Shown here in pieces: positions 21,479 to 32,373 of a stretch of DNA of 64,000 nt. The notes under the pieces were generated by a model. The model ran no database searches. It saw only the letters and a list, made by a program, of their open reading frames with translations, and had not been told where the DNA came from. The stretch's first letter is position 1, and every line of letters begins with the position of its first letter. The DNA is from Palaemon carinicauda (taxonomy: Eukaryota > Arthropoda > Malacostraca > Decapoda > Palaemonidae), in NCBI RefSeq assembly GCF_036898095.1, contig NC_090766.1, positions 33,992,348-34,056,347 on the forward strand. The letters run 5' to 3'. Position numbers and translations under genes: made by a program.

Positions 21479-23410
21479 CTGCCCACGTCCTCAGACAGCA
21501 GTAGGTGCCAGATTGACCAACTTCTGGCAGGCCTGGGAGAAGAGGGGTGCAGACCGGGAGTCTGTTTTGTTGCTGAAGGAGGGTTACAAAATTCCTTTTG
21601 TACGGAGACCTCCTCTAGTAAAAGATCCGATAGACTTCTCTCCCAGGTATCGAGAGGAGACAAAGAGACAGGCGTTACATCTTCAGGTGTCTCTGTTGTT
21701 AGAGAAGGGGGCGGTGGTGAAAGTCTCGGACCTTCAATCCCCAGGTTTTTACAACCGTCTCTTCCTGGTTCCGAAGAACACAGGAGGTTGGAGGCCAGTG
21801 CTGGATGTCAGTGCTCTCAACGTATTTGTTGTAAAAACAAAGTTTACGATGGAGACCACCAAATCCGTTTTGGCAGCAGTCAGAGAGGGCGACTGGATGG
21901 TCTCTCTCGACTTGCAGGATGCGTACTTCACATTCCGATACATCCAGACTCTCAACCTTATCTGAGGTTTGTGTACAGGAATGTGGTGTATCAATTCCGA
22001 GCACTGTGCTTCGGCCTCAGCCCTGCTCCTCTTGTTTTTACGAGGCTCATGAGAAATGTAGCAAAGTTCCTACATTTGTCGGGGATCAGAGCCTCCCTGT
22101 ACTTGGACGACTGGTTACTCAGAGCGTCGTCCCGTCATCGCTGTCTGCAGGACCTACAGTGGACTTTGGATCTTGCGAAGGAGTTGGGCCTCTTGGTGAA
22201 CATGGAGAAGTCACAGCTGACTCCCTCCCAAACGATTCTCTATTTGGGGATGGAGATACAGAGTCTAGCTTTTCGGGCTTTTCCGTCTGCCAACAGGATC
22301 GAGCAGGCTTTGCTCAAAGTCCGTCTCGTGCTAGAGAAAAACCGTTGCTCTGTGAGAAGCTGGATGAGCCTCCTAGGGACGCTTTCATCTCTGGAACAGT
22401 TTATCTCTCTAGGGAGACTTCACCTACGCCCTCTCCAGTTCCACCTAGACTTCCATTGGAACAAGGAGAAAACTTTGGAGGCGGTCTCGATTCCGATCTC
22501 CGATCCAGTCAAGACTTGCCTGGCTTGGTGGGACAGCAATATAAGACTTCGGGAAGGTCTGTCTCTGGCAGTCAAGAACCCAAACCATGTGTTATTTTCA
22601 GACGCATCGGATTTGGGTTGGGGGGCGACTCTGGACAGTCTGGAATGCTCGGGTCTTTGGGCCGCGGACCAGAGGAGCCTTCACATCAACTGCAAGGAGC
22701 TGTTAGCAGTCCATTTAGCACTGAGGAGTTTCGAGAGTCTGCTTAGAAACAAGGTGGTAGAAGTGAATGCAGACAATACCACGGCCTTGGCTTACATCTC
22801 GAAGCAAGGAGGCACTCACTCCCACGCTCTTTTCGTCATCGCAAGGGACCTCCTCATTTGGTCAAAAGATCGAAACATCTCGCTTTTGACGAGGTTCGTC
22901 CAAGGGAAGTTGAATTTCTTGGCGGACTGTCTCAGTCGAAGAAGTCAGGTGATTCCTACGGAGTGGACGCTCCACAAGGATGTGTGCAAGAGTCTTTGGA
23001 TGACTTGGGGTCAACCCACCATCGATCTCTTTGCGACCTCGCTGACAAAAAGGCTCCCGACTTATTGCTCTCCAGTCCCAGATCCAGAGGCGGCCCACAT
23101 AGATGCCTTTCTGTTGGACTGGTCTCACCTGGACGTTTATGCCTTTCCACCTTTCAAGATCCTCAACAAGGTGTTGCAGAAGTTCGCCTCTCACGAAGGG
23201 ACCAGGTTGACGTTGGTTGCTCCCCTCTGGCCCGCGAGAGAGTGGTTCACAGAGGTACTTCTATGGCTGGTAGACGTTCCAAGGAGTCTGCCTTTGCGGA
23301 TGGATCTCTTACGACAGCCTCACGTAAAGAGACTTCATCAAAGCCTCCCCGCGCTTCGTCTGACTGCCTTCAGACTATCGAAAGACTCTCAAGAGTTAGA
23401 GGATTTTTGA
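21336..23410 (+). pseudogene. DIRS-A2 ORF2: RT, RNase H, methyltransferase-like; one frameshift, early stop
   Basis: The first part (21336-21965) carries the RT N-terminal region and SLDLQDAYF. A single-base deletion near 21929, within the codons after AYF, shifts the frame, and RT continues in 21788-23410 with HIPIHPDSQPYLRF, CFGLSPAPLVF and the catalytic YLDDW. RNase H follows (LFSDASDLGWGATL, NCKELLAVH, NADNTTALAYI, FLADCLSRR), then the IDLFATSLTKRLPTY to LVAPLWPAREWF block. The frame ends early at 23410, where A3 has an Arg codon. Catalytic residues are intact but the polyprotein is split, so the copy is probably non-autonomous. Confidence 0.88.
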
Positions 23411-24434
23411 AGGAGGCAGCTAGAGCGATCGCGAGGGCTAGAAGATCCTCTACCATCAAGATCTACCAGTCGAAGTGGGAGGTCTTTAGAGATTGGTGCA
23501 AGTCCTCCTCTATTTCCTCCTCCAGTACCTCTGTAGCGCAGATTGCAGATTTTCTGCTATATCTGAGAAACGGTCGCTCCCTCTCTGCATCCACCATTAA
23601 AGGCTACAGAAGCATGTTAGCTTCTGTTTTCAGGCATAGAGGTTTGGATCTTTCGAATAACAAAGATCTCCAAGACCTCCTTAAGTCTTTCGAGACCTCT
23701 AAGGAGCGTCGTATTTTAACTCCTGCTTGGAACTTGGACGTGGTCCTACAGTTCCTAATGTCAGACAGGTTTGAGCCTTTAAATTCAGCCTCCCTGAAGG
23801 ATCTTACCCTCAAGACACTTTTTTTGGTGAGCTTGGCTTCGGCTAAAAGGGTCAGTGAGATCCATGCTTTTAGTAAGAACATCGGCTTCTCAACAAATAA
23901 AGCAATGTTCTCTTCAAACTTGGTTTTTTGGCCAAGAATGAACTTCCGTCTCGTCCTTGGCCTAAATCTTTTGAAATACCTAGTCTTTCTGAGATCGTAG
24001 GTAATGAAGTTGAAAGAGTGCTGTGCCCCGTTAGAGCTCTTAAGTTTTACTTATCTAGAACTAAACCGATACGAGGTTGTTCAGAGGCTTTATGGTGCTC
24101 CGTTAAAAATCCCTCTTTGCCCATGTCTAAGAATGCGTTATCTTACTTTATTAGACTTTTAATTCGGGAGGCACATTCTCATTTAAGTGAGAAGGATCGT
24201 AGTTTGCTTAAGGTCAAGGCTCACGAAGTTAGAGCGATAGCGACTTCGGTGGCATTTAAGCAAAATAGATCCCTTCAAAGTATTATGGACGCGACCTTTT
24301 GGAGGAGCAAGTCGGTGTTCGCTTCATTTTACTTGAAAGACGTCCAGACTCTTTATGAGGACTGCTACACACTGGGTCCATTCGTAGCAGCGAGTGCAGT
24401 AGTGGGTGAGGGTTCTACCACTACATTCCCTTAA
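23263..24434 (+). pseudogene. DIRS-A2 tyrosine recombinase, single frameshift
   Basis: From ATG 23263 (MAGRRSKESA) the frame runs through the core-binding region and the first Arg (AKRVSEIHAFSK). A one-base loss between about 23905 and 23930, relative to A1 and A4, moves the C-terminal catalytic half to another frame (23928-24434), which holds HEVRAIATS and FWRSKSVFASFYL. Each half is intact alone. A sequencing error is possible because the site is T-rich (GGTTTTTTGG). Confidence 0.88.
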
Positions 24435-24824
24435 TCCCAATATCCTTTTAATCTACTCTTGAAATTTTTAATCTTGTTTTGGGTTGTACGGAAGACTAAG
24501 AAGTCTTTCGCAATCTTTTTGATTTGGCGGGTGGTCAAAATGTTGTTTCTTGAGAGCGCCCAGATTAAGGGTATTGATGAGGTCCTGTTATAGGGGTGTT
24601 CGCCCTGGATATAGCAGCTCCTGGGAGTCTTTCAGCATCCTGAGAGGATGGCTGGGCTTCGTGAGGATAGCGGACTAATGAGGCAGAGTAATCATCAGAG
24701 TCAGCTTCCTTGCCAGGTACCTATACTTAAGTTTGTTTTTTTGAGATATTTGTCAAAAACTCTTGAGCATATACACCTTTATTGTTTTAATACTGGTCTC
24801 TACCCACCACCATGGGTGTGAATC

Positions 24825-24920
24825 GGCTATTTATATATTCACCGGCTAAGTTTAATATTTAAAAATTATATTTTCATTATAAAATAAATTTTTGAATATA
24901 CTTACCCGGTGAATATATAA
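24825..24920 (+). repeat. DIRS-A2 internal complementary region (ICR)
   Basis: TTCACCGGCTAAGTTTAATA is the complement of the left terminus at 18565-18590, and ATACTTACCCGGTGAATATA is the complement of the right terminus. They join at 24860-24870. Confidence 0.9.
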
Positions 24921-24964
24921 TATTAAAGGCCATCCCTTCCTCCCCGATAGAGACCCTACGGACT

Positions 24965-25158
24965 GAGAAGAACTGGTTTGGTTGAGAAGTATATGCGGTA
25001 TCTGGCCGATAGTCGGCGCTGGTGGGCACACCCGCAACCTTCATGGCGATCGCTCGCGAGTTTTTTTGGAATCTGTCGGGCCGTCGGAGACGTCAGCTAT
25101 TTATATATTCTCCGGGTAAGTATATTCAAAAATTTATTTTATAATGAAAATATCATTT
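24965..25158 (+). repeat. DIRS-A2 right inverted terminal repeat
   Basis: Inverse of 18563-18733 plus a terminal extension (AAGTATATTCAAAAATTTAT and on). The extension is absent from the left end, as in Dictyostelium DIRS-1. Confidence 0.9.
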
Positions 25159-25535
25159 TTTCTTTGTTCGACTAAAGAGTGCCAACGAAGCTGAGCTGTC
25201 CTGTTCATGCCTGGGGATTCTGCTATCGCTGCCGTCCCTCAGAGGACGTCGTCATGGGCGTTATCCCTTCTCTTAGAAGTACTCCCGTGACAACATGCCA
25301 GCACTTCAGATCATCTTAAAACGCTAATGGAGGTTCGCCTCCAGGGGTTGAACAACTTCCCTTCCGAGGGAGGTTTACTCACCAGGTGTGAGGTTTTCTC
25401 CCTTCAGAGGGAGAACTTCCCATACCTTAATAAATTCATCGCCTTCGACTACTGTTGCTGCCCTTCGGCCAGACTTTTCTCCCCCCTTGCTGAGTTTCTC
25501 TTCCTTCAGGGGTGGAGCACAGTCTTGGCAAGTCT

Positions 25536-25870
25536 CTTCTACGAAGTGTTCACCTCTCTCGTTTGCGAGAGAGGCCACTCCTAGAGACTTCTCTTCGGAG
25601 AATCGCTACTGCTAAGGTCAGCTTGCTGATCCACCAGCCCTAAGGGGCGTCACCACGAGTGTCTTCAGCTCTTCTACGAAGTGTCACCTCTCTCGTTCAC
25701 GAGAGAGACCACTCATAGAGACTCCTCTTCGGAGGATCGCTACTGATAAGGTCAGCTTGCTGATCCAACGGCCCTAAGGGGTGTCATCACGAGTGTCTTC
25801 AAGTCTCTTCTACGAAGGGCACCTCTCTCGTTCACGGGAGAGGTCTCTCATAGAGACTCCGCTTCGGAGG
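25536..25870 (+). repeat. 135-bp tandem repeat with hairpins in DIRS-B2
   Basis: CTTCTACGAAG recurs at 25536, 25671 and 25806, a spacing of exactly 135 bases, about 2.5 units. Each unit contains two perfect stem-loops (CTCTCTCGTT..CGAGAGAG type and TCCTCTTCGGAGGA) and CAGCTTGCTGATCCA. Confidence 0.88.
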
Positions 25871-26189
25871 ATCAAGCAGAACTTCCAGTGACCTCTACCT
25901 TGTGCTGCATCGTGGTCCTTTGGACTTCGGTCCTGGACTCTAACACGGACCTTTTACAGTCCCATCGGTGGATGCTGGCCCTTCCAAAGGGCACATCCCA
26001 GTTCCTGATTGTCCTGCCAGCTGACCTACCGATCTACCAGCGCAACCTTGCGCTGCAACGAAGGACTTCAGTCCTGGACTCTAAAGCAGACCTGCTTACG
26101 GTCCTCATCGGGGGATGCCCGCCCTTTTTTAAAGGACACATCCCAGTTCCTGATCGTCCTGCCAGCTGACCCTTCAACCTACTAGCGCG

Positions 26190-26720
26190 TGAAGCGCGCG
26201 CGTGCGCTCGCCGATCTTCATACGCGCGCAAGCACCGACGATCTTCTTACGCGCGCAAGTGCCGACGATCTTCTTACACGCGTAAGCGCCAACGATCGTC
26301 CGCGCACAGGTACTGATGGTTTCCCGTGCGCGCACCACTACCTTCGCCGATCTTCTTATATGCACAAGCGCCGACGATCTTCTTGCGCGCGCAAGCACCG
26401 ACGATCTTCCGCACGCGGGTACCGATGGTTTCCTGCGTGCGCTCGCTGATCTTCTTACGCGCGCAAGCACCGACGATCTTCATAATACGCACACAAGCGC
26501 CGACGATCTTCTCACGTGCGCAAGTGCCGGCGATCTTTCACGCTCGCGGGTACCGATGGTCTCCCGCGTGCGCGCCGATAGTCTTCCGCGCGCGCGCGCT
26601 CCGATAGTCTTCCGCACATACGCGCGCCAATAGTCTTGCGTGCTCGCGCATACCGATAGTCTTTCGCGCGCGCGCCAGAAACTCGCACGCGCGCGTGCCA
26701 ACATTCTGGTACGTGAGTAC
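26190..26720 (+). repeat. GC-rich tandem array encoding RS-like repeats in DIRS-B2
   Basis: Units of about 27-30 bases built on GCGCAAGCACCGACGATCTT, degenerating to the right. One frame reads RKHRRSS and RKCRRSS, an Arg/Ser-rich repeat as in B1 and B3, although the DNA unit differs. Confidence 0.8.
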
Positions 26721-27814
26721 GCGCCGACGATCTTTTATTTTCACCTGCACGGACTCTTAATTCTGATCCTGTGCACCCACGCGCGAACATTTTGCACGCA
26801 CAAGCGCACAATCTGATTCCTGCGCACTCTATGAAGCCTCGCCCGTGCGCCTGCGCGCGACCCCCGGGTATTCTCCATCGCGCGAGCGCCAACGCGCTCC
26901 CTAGCGCAGTCGCCAATACCCTCCCACGCGCGAGGCTGCAGGACAACGCGCGGTAAGGGCGCCATCACCGCATCCCCCCCCCCCAAGCACAGAACAGCGC
27001 GTTTGCCGGTAGGGGGGAAGGTTGCAGAAAGGTCCAGGGACGTTTCTTCCTTATCTTCTTTCTTCTTACAAGCGACTCCCCCTCAAGAGGGAGTGTCTGA
27101 CAGCGCAGCCGTCAGCCGGCAGCCCTGGTTTGGGGCTCTTATCAGAGCGGTAGCACAGGCTTTCAAGCCTGTTCTCTCTGAGTTGGGCCACAAATCCTTG
27201 GCTGCATCTACTCCCCTAAGGAGGAAAAGAGGAGTTTCGGACGCGATAACTTCTCCAAGGACGAAGCTGTCTCCTCGTAAGTCTTCGAGGCTGTCATCCT
27301 CCCCCCTCAGACTTTTCTCCCTCCCCTTCGGACGAGGATTTCCCGTCCTCAGGGGAGTCACGTGAGGTGAGACGGTCCCCCATTACACCATTGAGGGAAA
27401 CCCCACCTCGCGCGGTAAAGTCTTCTCGAATAAGGGTGGAGAAGAGCCTGCCTCCGTCGTTGTTGGAGTCATGCATCCCTCCCAGGAGGGAGTCGAAAGA
27501 CTCCAAGACAGTACCGGGAGGCCCCTAGCACCGAAATCTACAGGCTCAGACATTCTTCCGTTATGGGAACGAACTTGTCTGAGCCTAAGGAGGTGGAGCA
27601 GGCTGCTGAGGTGGAGGAAGTCACCAAGACTCCCTCGGGGCTTTGACATTCAAGCCCTATAAACCTCCAGCACCCAGCAGCCACGTCCCACCAAGACCAC
27701 GAGACCGACAACGGCAGCGAAGACAGTGGTGTCTAAGCCCTTTCTGGTCAAGGACAAGAAAGGCAAGAAATCCTCCAGAGGAGGGAAGAATCCTAGAGGG
27801 AGCAGCCGAGGCCG

Positions 27815-29640
27815 CAAACGCTAGGATTGGCAGTTCCCCTGCATGTCCGCCAGTGGGGGGATGCCTACAAGGTTGCGCAGACAGGTGGCAGCAACTCGGG
27901 GCCGATTCCTAGACGATTTCCGTAATCAGTCAGGGATATCGCGTCCCGTTCACAACATCTCTACCTCCCCTGAGGACGAATCCGGTGTCATTTAGCTCCC
28001 TTGCCATGGGATCAGCAAGGGGGCAGGCCCTTAGGGCAGAGGTCCAGATTAAAGCAAACTCCGTTCAGCATGGAGACCGCAAACACGGTCAGACTTGCAG
28101 TGAAACCGCAAGACTTCATGTGTATACTGGATCTGAAGGATGCGTACTTCCAGATCCCAGTCCATCCGTCTTCAAGGAAGTACTTAGGATTCAGCCTAGA
28201 CCACAAGGGGTACCAGTTCAAGGTGCTGTGTTTCGGTCTCTCCACAGCACCACAGGGAATCACCAGAAGTATTCACCCTAATATCATCGTGGGCACACAG
28301 GATCGGCATCCATCTCCTCTGTTATCTGGCTGACTGGCTGATCCTAGCAGACTCGGAGTCACCCCTTCTTCGACACCGAGACAAACTTCTGGTACTTTGC
28401 CAGGATCTTGGGATCATGGTAAATTTCGAGAAGTCCTCTCAGCTTCCCACTCAAAGACTGGTTTACCTAGGCATGATTATAGACACTAATCTCCACAAAG
28501 CCTGCCCATCAAACGACAGGATAGCAAGGCTGAGAGGGGTCGCAAGCCCTTTCCTCAGACGAGAAGAGCTTCCAACCCAATTGTGGTTACATCTCCTTGG
28601 TCACCTTTCATCCTTGGCTGTCTAGTTCCCAACGATCGCCTCAGGATGAGATCTCTCCAGTGGCGGCTCAAGTCCCGGTGGAATCAAGGTTGCAATTCCC
28701 CGGACGTCATGATCCCTAAGGGTCCTGCGGAACGGACGGACCGCCAGTGGTGGGTGACAGACGAGAACCTATGAAGAGGAGTGGATCTTCTCGTTCTTCC
28801 CCCGGATTTAATGCTGTTTTCGGATGCCTCAAAGAAAGGGGGGGGGGGCACGTTCTGTACCACAGGACCTCAGGCCTGTGGTCAGAATCAGAAAAGTGCC
28901 TCCATATAAATCGTTTAGAGATGAAGGCCGGTTTGTTGGCCCTTCAGCAGTTCCAACAATACCTGGCAGGTCACTCTGTGGTGGTGATAAGCCACAACAC
29001 CACAGTAGTGGCTTACATCAACAAGCAAGGAGGTACCTTTTCGAAGCAGCTATCCCATCTTGCAGTAGAGATACTGAGATGGACCGAAGTCCCCTCGATT
29101 CTACTATCGGCGCGTTTTATTCCAGACAAGAGGAATGTGTTCGCCGACAATCAGAGCAGAGCGTCTCAGATAGTGAGTACTGAGTGGTCTTTGTGTCATC
29201 TAGTAGCCAACAAAGTCCTGACTTTGTGCCAACAAAGTCCTGACTTTGTGGAGTTCCCTGATTGTGGATCTGTTCGCGACAGCGCTGATCTTTAAGATTC
29301 CACTGTACTTCCCCCCAGTCCCGGATCCCAAGGCGCTCTGGCAAGATGCCTCCCAACAACGGTGGGACAACATCAACGTGTACGCCTTTCCCCCGTTCTG
29401 TCTGATGAGGAGGGTGCTCAACAAGACCAGAATATCGGTCAATTTTTCAATGACCCTCATAGCTCCGCTATGGCATCACGCGGAATGGTTTCCGGACCTT
29501 CTGCAACTCCTAACGGAACTTCCGAGAGAATTCCTTCCACGACACAATCTACTCAGACAACCACATGCCAGCATCTTCCACAAAGCCGTAGCTTCGCTAC
29601 GACCTCACGCCTGGCCAGCATCTCCTCGCTGAGAGAGGAT
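27815..29640 (+). pseudogene. DIRS-B2 ORF2: RT, RNase H, methyltransferase-like; decayed
   Basis: The RT start reads VGGCLQGCADRWQQLGADS followed by a stop. The RT motif FMCILDLKDAYFQIPVHPSS lies in 28001-28333 with LCFGLSTAP. The catalytic loop is CYLADW (28320-28337), with Ala for the first catalytic Asp. RNase H follows with LFSDAS, then an 11-base G run (28838-28848) that shifts the frame, NTTVVAYINKQGG and FADNQSR (28747-29295). The end block has DLFATALIFKIPLYF (29246-29632). A 24-base duplication (about 29207-29250) adds damage. Confidence 0.8.
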
Positions 29641-30669
29641 TTTTCGCAACAAGTTGCGATTAAGATGTCTGGACATCTGCGAAAATCATCCGCATCTGTC
29701 TACCAGGCAAAGTGGAAAGTCTTCTGTGGTTGGAGTCGTGAAGGGGTATCTCTCCACTCGATGCCACTATTCCAGCAATAGCGGAGTTCCTCGTGTATTT
29801 GCGGGAAGAAAATGCGCCTTTTAGTCTCGGGGGTGAAAGAGCGATTTAGTCTCGGGGGTGAAAGGCTATCGCTCAGCCTTAAGTCTAGCCTTCAGGCTCA
29901 AAGAAATTATCTTTTCTTCCTCGCTGAAACTTTCCCTACTCATACGAGGTTATGAACTTACCTGCCCTCAGTCGGATCTGAGACCTCCTCCATGGAACGT
30001 GGTTCGAGTTCTCAGGTCTTAAGAGACCTCACTATGAACCATTACGCCAGGCTTCAGTTCTCCACCTAACTTGGAAGACGGTGTTCTTACTAGCTTTGGC
30101 TTCGGCCAAGCGAGTCAATGAACTTCATGGTCTCTCATATGACATCACCTATGCAAGGGTATGGGGGGGAGGTAACGTTCAAATTCGTCCCTGAGTTTGG
30201 TGCTAAGACTCAAAATCAGGGGGTGCCGGACGCTCGGTTCGACTCCTTCCGGATTCGAGTCTCCGTTCTGTAACAGATGTCCCAGACCTTCTCCTACTGT
30301 GCCCAGTAAGGAGTCTGAGGCTATATCGTGGAAGAACGGCTGCAGTCCGTCCCCAGGTGCAACCATTGTTAGCACTGGGAGGATTGAGAGAAGGGTCACC
30401 AAGAACACCATCTCAGCATGGATTCGTAGGGTGATCCATCTGTCCCTGAATCCAGACCCTCCTCCGTCACTTCGCCCTAGAGCACATGATGTCAGGGGCG
30501 TAGCTACGTCCCTGGCCTTCAAGAGAAATTTCTCAGTGAGGCAGGTCCTTCAAGCTGGGGTGTGGAAATGTCAGACAACCTTCACAGCCCACTACCTGCA
30601 CGACGTGACCCACAGGAGGCTCGATACGTTTTCTATCGACCCTGTGGTGGCTGCACAACAGGTGGTTTA
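29550..30669 (+). pseudogene. DIRS-B2 tyrosine recombinase, broken
   Basis: The core-binding part (VYQAKWKVFCGW) lies at about 29698-29740. The first Arg is in LASAKRVNELHG (about 30098-30130). The C-terminal catalytic part is in 30197-30670 with RAHDVRGVATSLAFKRN and VWKCQTTFTAHYL. Stops and frame changes separate them, and a direct duplication of TTTAGTCTCGGGGGTGAAAG lies at 29820-29868. Confidence 0.8.
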
Positions 30670-31164
30670 AAACCTCAGGCTCCTTAGTGGACAAGTAGCA
30701 GAAGGTTGAGGGCATTGTTACCCGGTCTTAGTCTGCATGAATGAAAAGATTTGTCTGGCTCTTACTCTTTTCTTCATCCTCCCCTCTCTTTTGGGGAAAG
30801 CAGCATCCTGGGTTCTCTGCACAGCTGACCTCAAACCACTGCAAGTAAACCATGTTTCCTTGTGTTCCGAGTATTAAGATAATACTGTCACGTCCCCATA
30901 CCCTGACGAGGTGGTATTGGGAGAGTCCTAGCCTAAAGTTTCCTTCTAAGGGACTACAGGTCAACTTCCTAGGATGAGTCACACTTTATTTTACCTTCAC
31001 ACACAGCTTGCGTAGGCCGCAGTCCTTGCGTAGCAAGGTTCTAGCGAGGTGCAGGGACTCCTTATTGCTGAGTGCGAACACACTCAAATATTGAGTCCCC
31101 GGCAAAGCCAAAAGCCAGTACTGGCAGGGACTTTCCACCCTTCCTAATGGGTGAGTCACCCCTA

Positions 31165-31262
31165 ATAAATAGCGGGGTTTGTATGTCAGTTACGGAACAA
31201 ATGGCAAATTCGTAGGTAATTTGTATTTTTCCTAACTATACAAACCTTAGCTATTTAATCAA
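31165..31262 (+). repeat. DIRS-B2 internal complementary region (ICR)
   Basis: GGTTTGTATGTCAGTTACGG complements the B2 left end, including its own variant GTAACTGACATAC. It is followed by CAAATTCGTAGGTAATTTG, the complement of the B2 right end (CAAATTACCTACGAATTTG). The variants are specific to this copy. Confidence 0.92.
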
Positions 31263-31300
31263 ACTTGCCTGCCAGCCCTATCCCCCTTGAAGTCCTACCT

Positions 31301-31486
31301 CCAAGCAAAGTGAGCTCAAGCACAGGCTCCCTAACCCCCCCCCCCCCCCCGCTAGCGGTGGGGTAGTAAACCCTCATTATAATTGTAATGGCTCATCATT
31401 TCAGCTACGCCGAAAGTAATAACCCCTATTAAATAGCTAAGGTTTGTATAGTTAGGTAAAATACAAATTACCTACGAATTTGTCAT
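31301..31486 (+). repeat. DIRS-B2 right inverted terminal repeat
   Basis: Inverse of the left ITR (AAGTGAGCTCAAGCACAGG; CATTTCAGCTACGCCGAAAG) with a run of about 18 C at 31334-31351 and no CA tract. Confidence 0.85.
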
Positions 31487-32229
31487 GTTTATGATAATTG
31501 GTTATATTCTTTAAATTTACCGTTGGAGTATTCGAGTGGCAATTGTGGTACAGCGTATGAGATTTAGAGATTTAGCCTTTGATGAGAATATTTAACTCCT
31601 TGCCATCACACTGCAATACATTGGAGAGGGGTCTTTGCTTTCGGCCCTCCACTGTCTAATTTGGCTGTCACACTTCTACTCATTCTGATTAGTTTTTTAC
31701 TTTCATTTAAGAATAATTTCTGGAAAGACCCAAGAAAGGGTTAACAATTTTATATGGGCTCATGCTGAACTTTTATTTTTTATAATATGAATTATGAATA
31801 TGAACTTTTCGTTGGTGCATGAGTGACATTTGCCTTACCTGAATTCTGTAAAGTTATATGTTGCCTTTCTTCAATCTCAATTGTTAGTTTATAAATTTTT
31901 TAAGTTTGCAATCTTGTTGCATATATTTATGTTATCAAGTAGCTTACTCATTATGTGATGATATTTTATTAACAAGTTTACATAGATCTCTCAAATATGA
32001 AGTAAAATGTTCATAATTTTGGAAGGATAATTGAAGTAGTGGGTACTGATTTTACCAATCATTGATGGTTGCTTTTGAAAAATAAAAATATTACCTGATC
32101 CTAATGGTTTTAAAATTTTTAGAATGAATAGCAGAGTGGGTCAGTTGTGGAGAACATTGACTTCAAAGTACTTTATATAAACCTCATTTAAAAATATTCA
32201 GTGGTATCTTAAATATGTTTTGTTTTCAG
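31487..32229 (+). other. Intron segment, no gene
   Basis: AT-rich intron between B2 and the next exon, closing with the acceptor TTTGTTTTCAG. No repeat or gene was recognised. Confidence 0.8.
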
Positions 32230-32373
32230 GATTTTGCAGTTGGCTCGGGATTACGGTCAACGACGTTCGGCGTTCGGGCAGATTGTGGATTCGCATATTT
32301 TGCACCAGCTGACGACATCTAGAATGGAGATTATTGTCAGGGGATGCGAGGCTTTAACCTTACATTGCGCAAG
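32230..32373 (+). CDS. Acyl-CoA dehydrogenase exon (conserved Arg helix)
   Basis: It completes the Arg codon from 17263 and encodes ILQLARDYGQRRSAFGQIVD, the family helix in which YxxRxAFG contacts the FAD pyrophosphate of the neighbouring subunit, then SHILHQLTTSRMEIIVRGCE. It ends AG before GTCTGG (phase 2); the next exon supplies A to make Arg ([11 protein letters not shown]). Confidence 0.9.

Larger units (their letters stand above)
18563..25158 (+). mobile_element. DIRS-A2: complete DIRS retrotransposon nested in DIRS-B2, lightly damaged
   Basis: A 6.6-kb element with left ITR, intact Gag-like ORF1, ORF2, YR, ICR and right ITR. B2 sequence stops at GCAGTTT and resumes at TTTCTTTGTTCG after 25158; the B1 counterpart (TAGTTTTTTCGTTTGCC at about 8290) reads straight through. 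ORF1 is open. ORF2 and ORF3 each have one single-base frameshift, and ORF2 also ends early. Its few lesions and position inside decayed B2 make it younger than its host element. Confidence 0.93.
25159..27810 (+). pseudogene. DIRS-B2 ORF1 (Gag-like, repeat-rich), broken
   Basis: B2 resumes here with sequence alignable to B1 from about 8290 (CTGAGCTGTCCTG.., TCCCGTGACAA). It holds a 135-bp tandem array (25536-25870), a GC-rich array (26190-26720) whose one frame reads RKHRRSSYARKCRRSS, and a less repetitive part (27003-27365) with STPLRRKRGVSDAITSPRTK that aligns with the B3 protein at 44481-44966. Stops in all frames prevent a continuous product. Function is inferred from position between leader and RT. 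Confidence 0.55.
17486..31486 (+). mobile_element. DIRS-B2: decayed DIRS retrotransposon split by nested DIRS-A2
   Basis: The ends match B1 and B3 (left ATTGTTCCGTAACTGACATA, right AATTTGTCAT). The 14-kb span contains 6.6 kb of A2, leaving about 7.4 kb of its own sequence. Order: left ITR with a long CA tract, leader, A2, ORF1 remnant, RT/RNase H ORF2, YR, ICR, right ITR. Frames are broken throughout. It lies sense in the 15-kb intron between the exons at 17113 and 32230. Confidence 0.9.

Noticed and set aside
21929..21935. Programmed frameshift in DIRS-A2 RT
   Set aside because: A3 reads through the same place without a shift and no slippery heptamer is present; a single-base deletion is simpler.
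26174..26986. Antisense Arg/Ala-rich frames in DIRS-B2
   Set aside because: Same reason: by-products of tandem GC-rich repeats opposite the ORF1 region.
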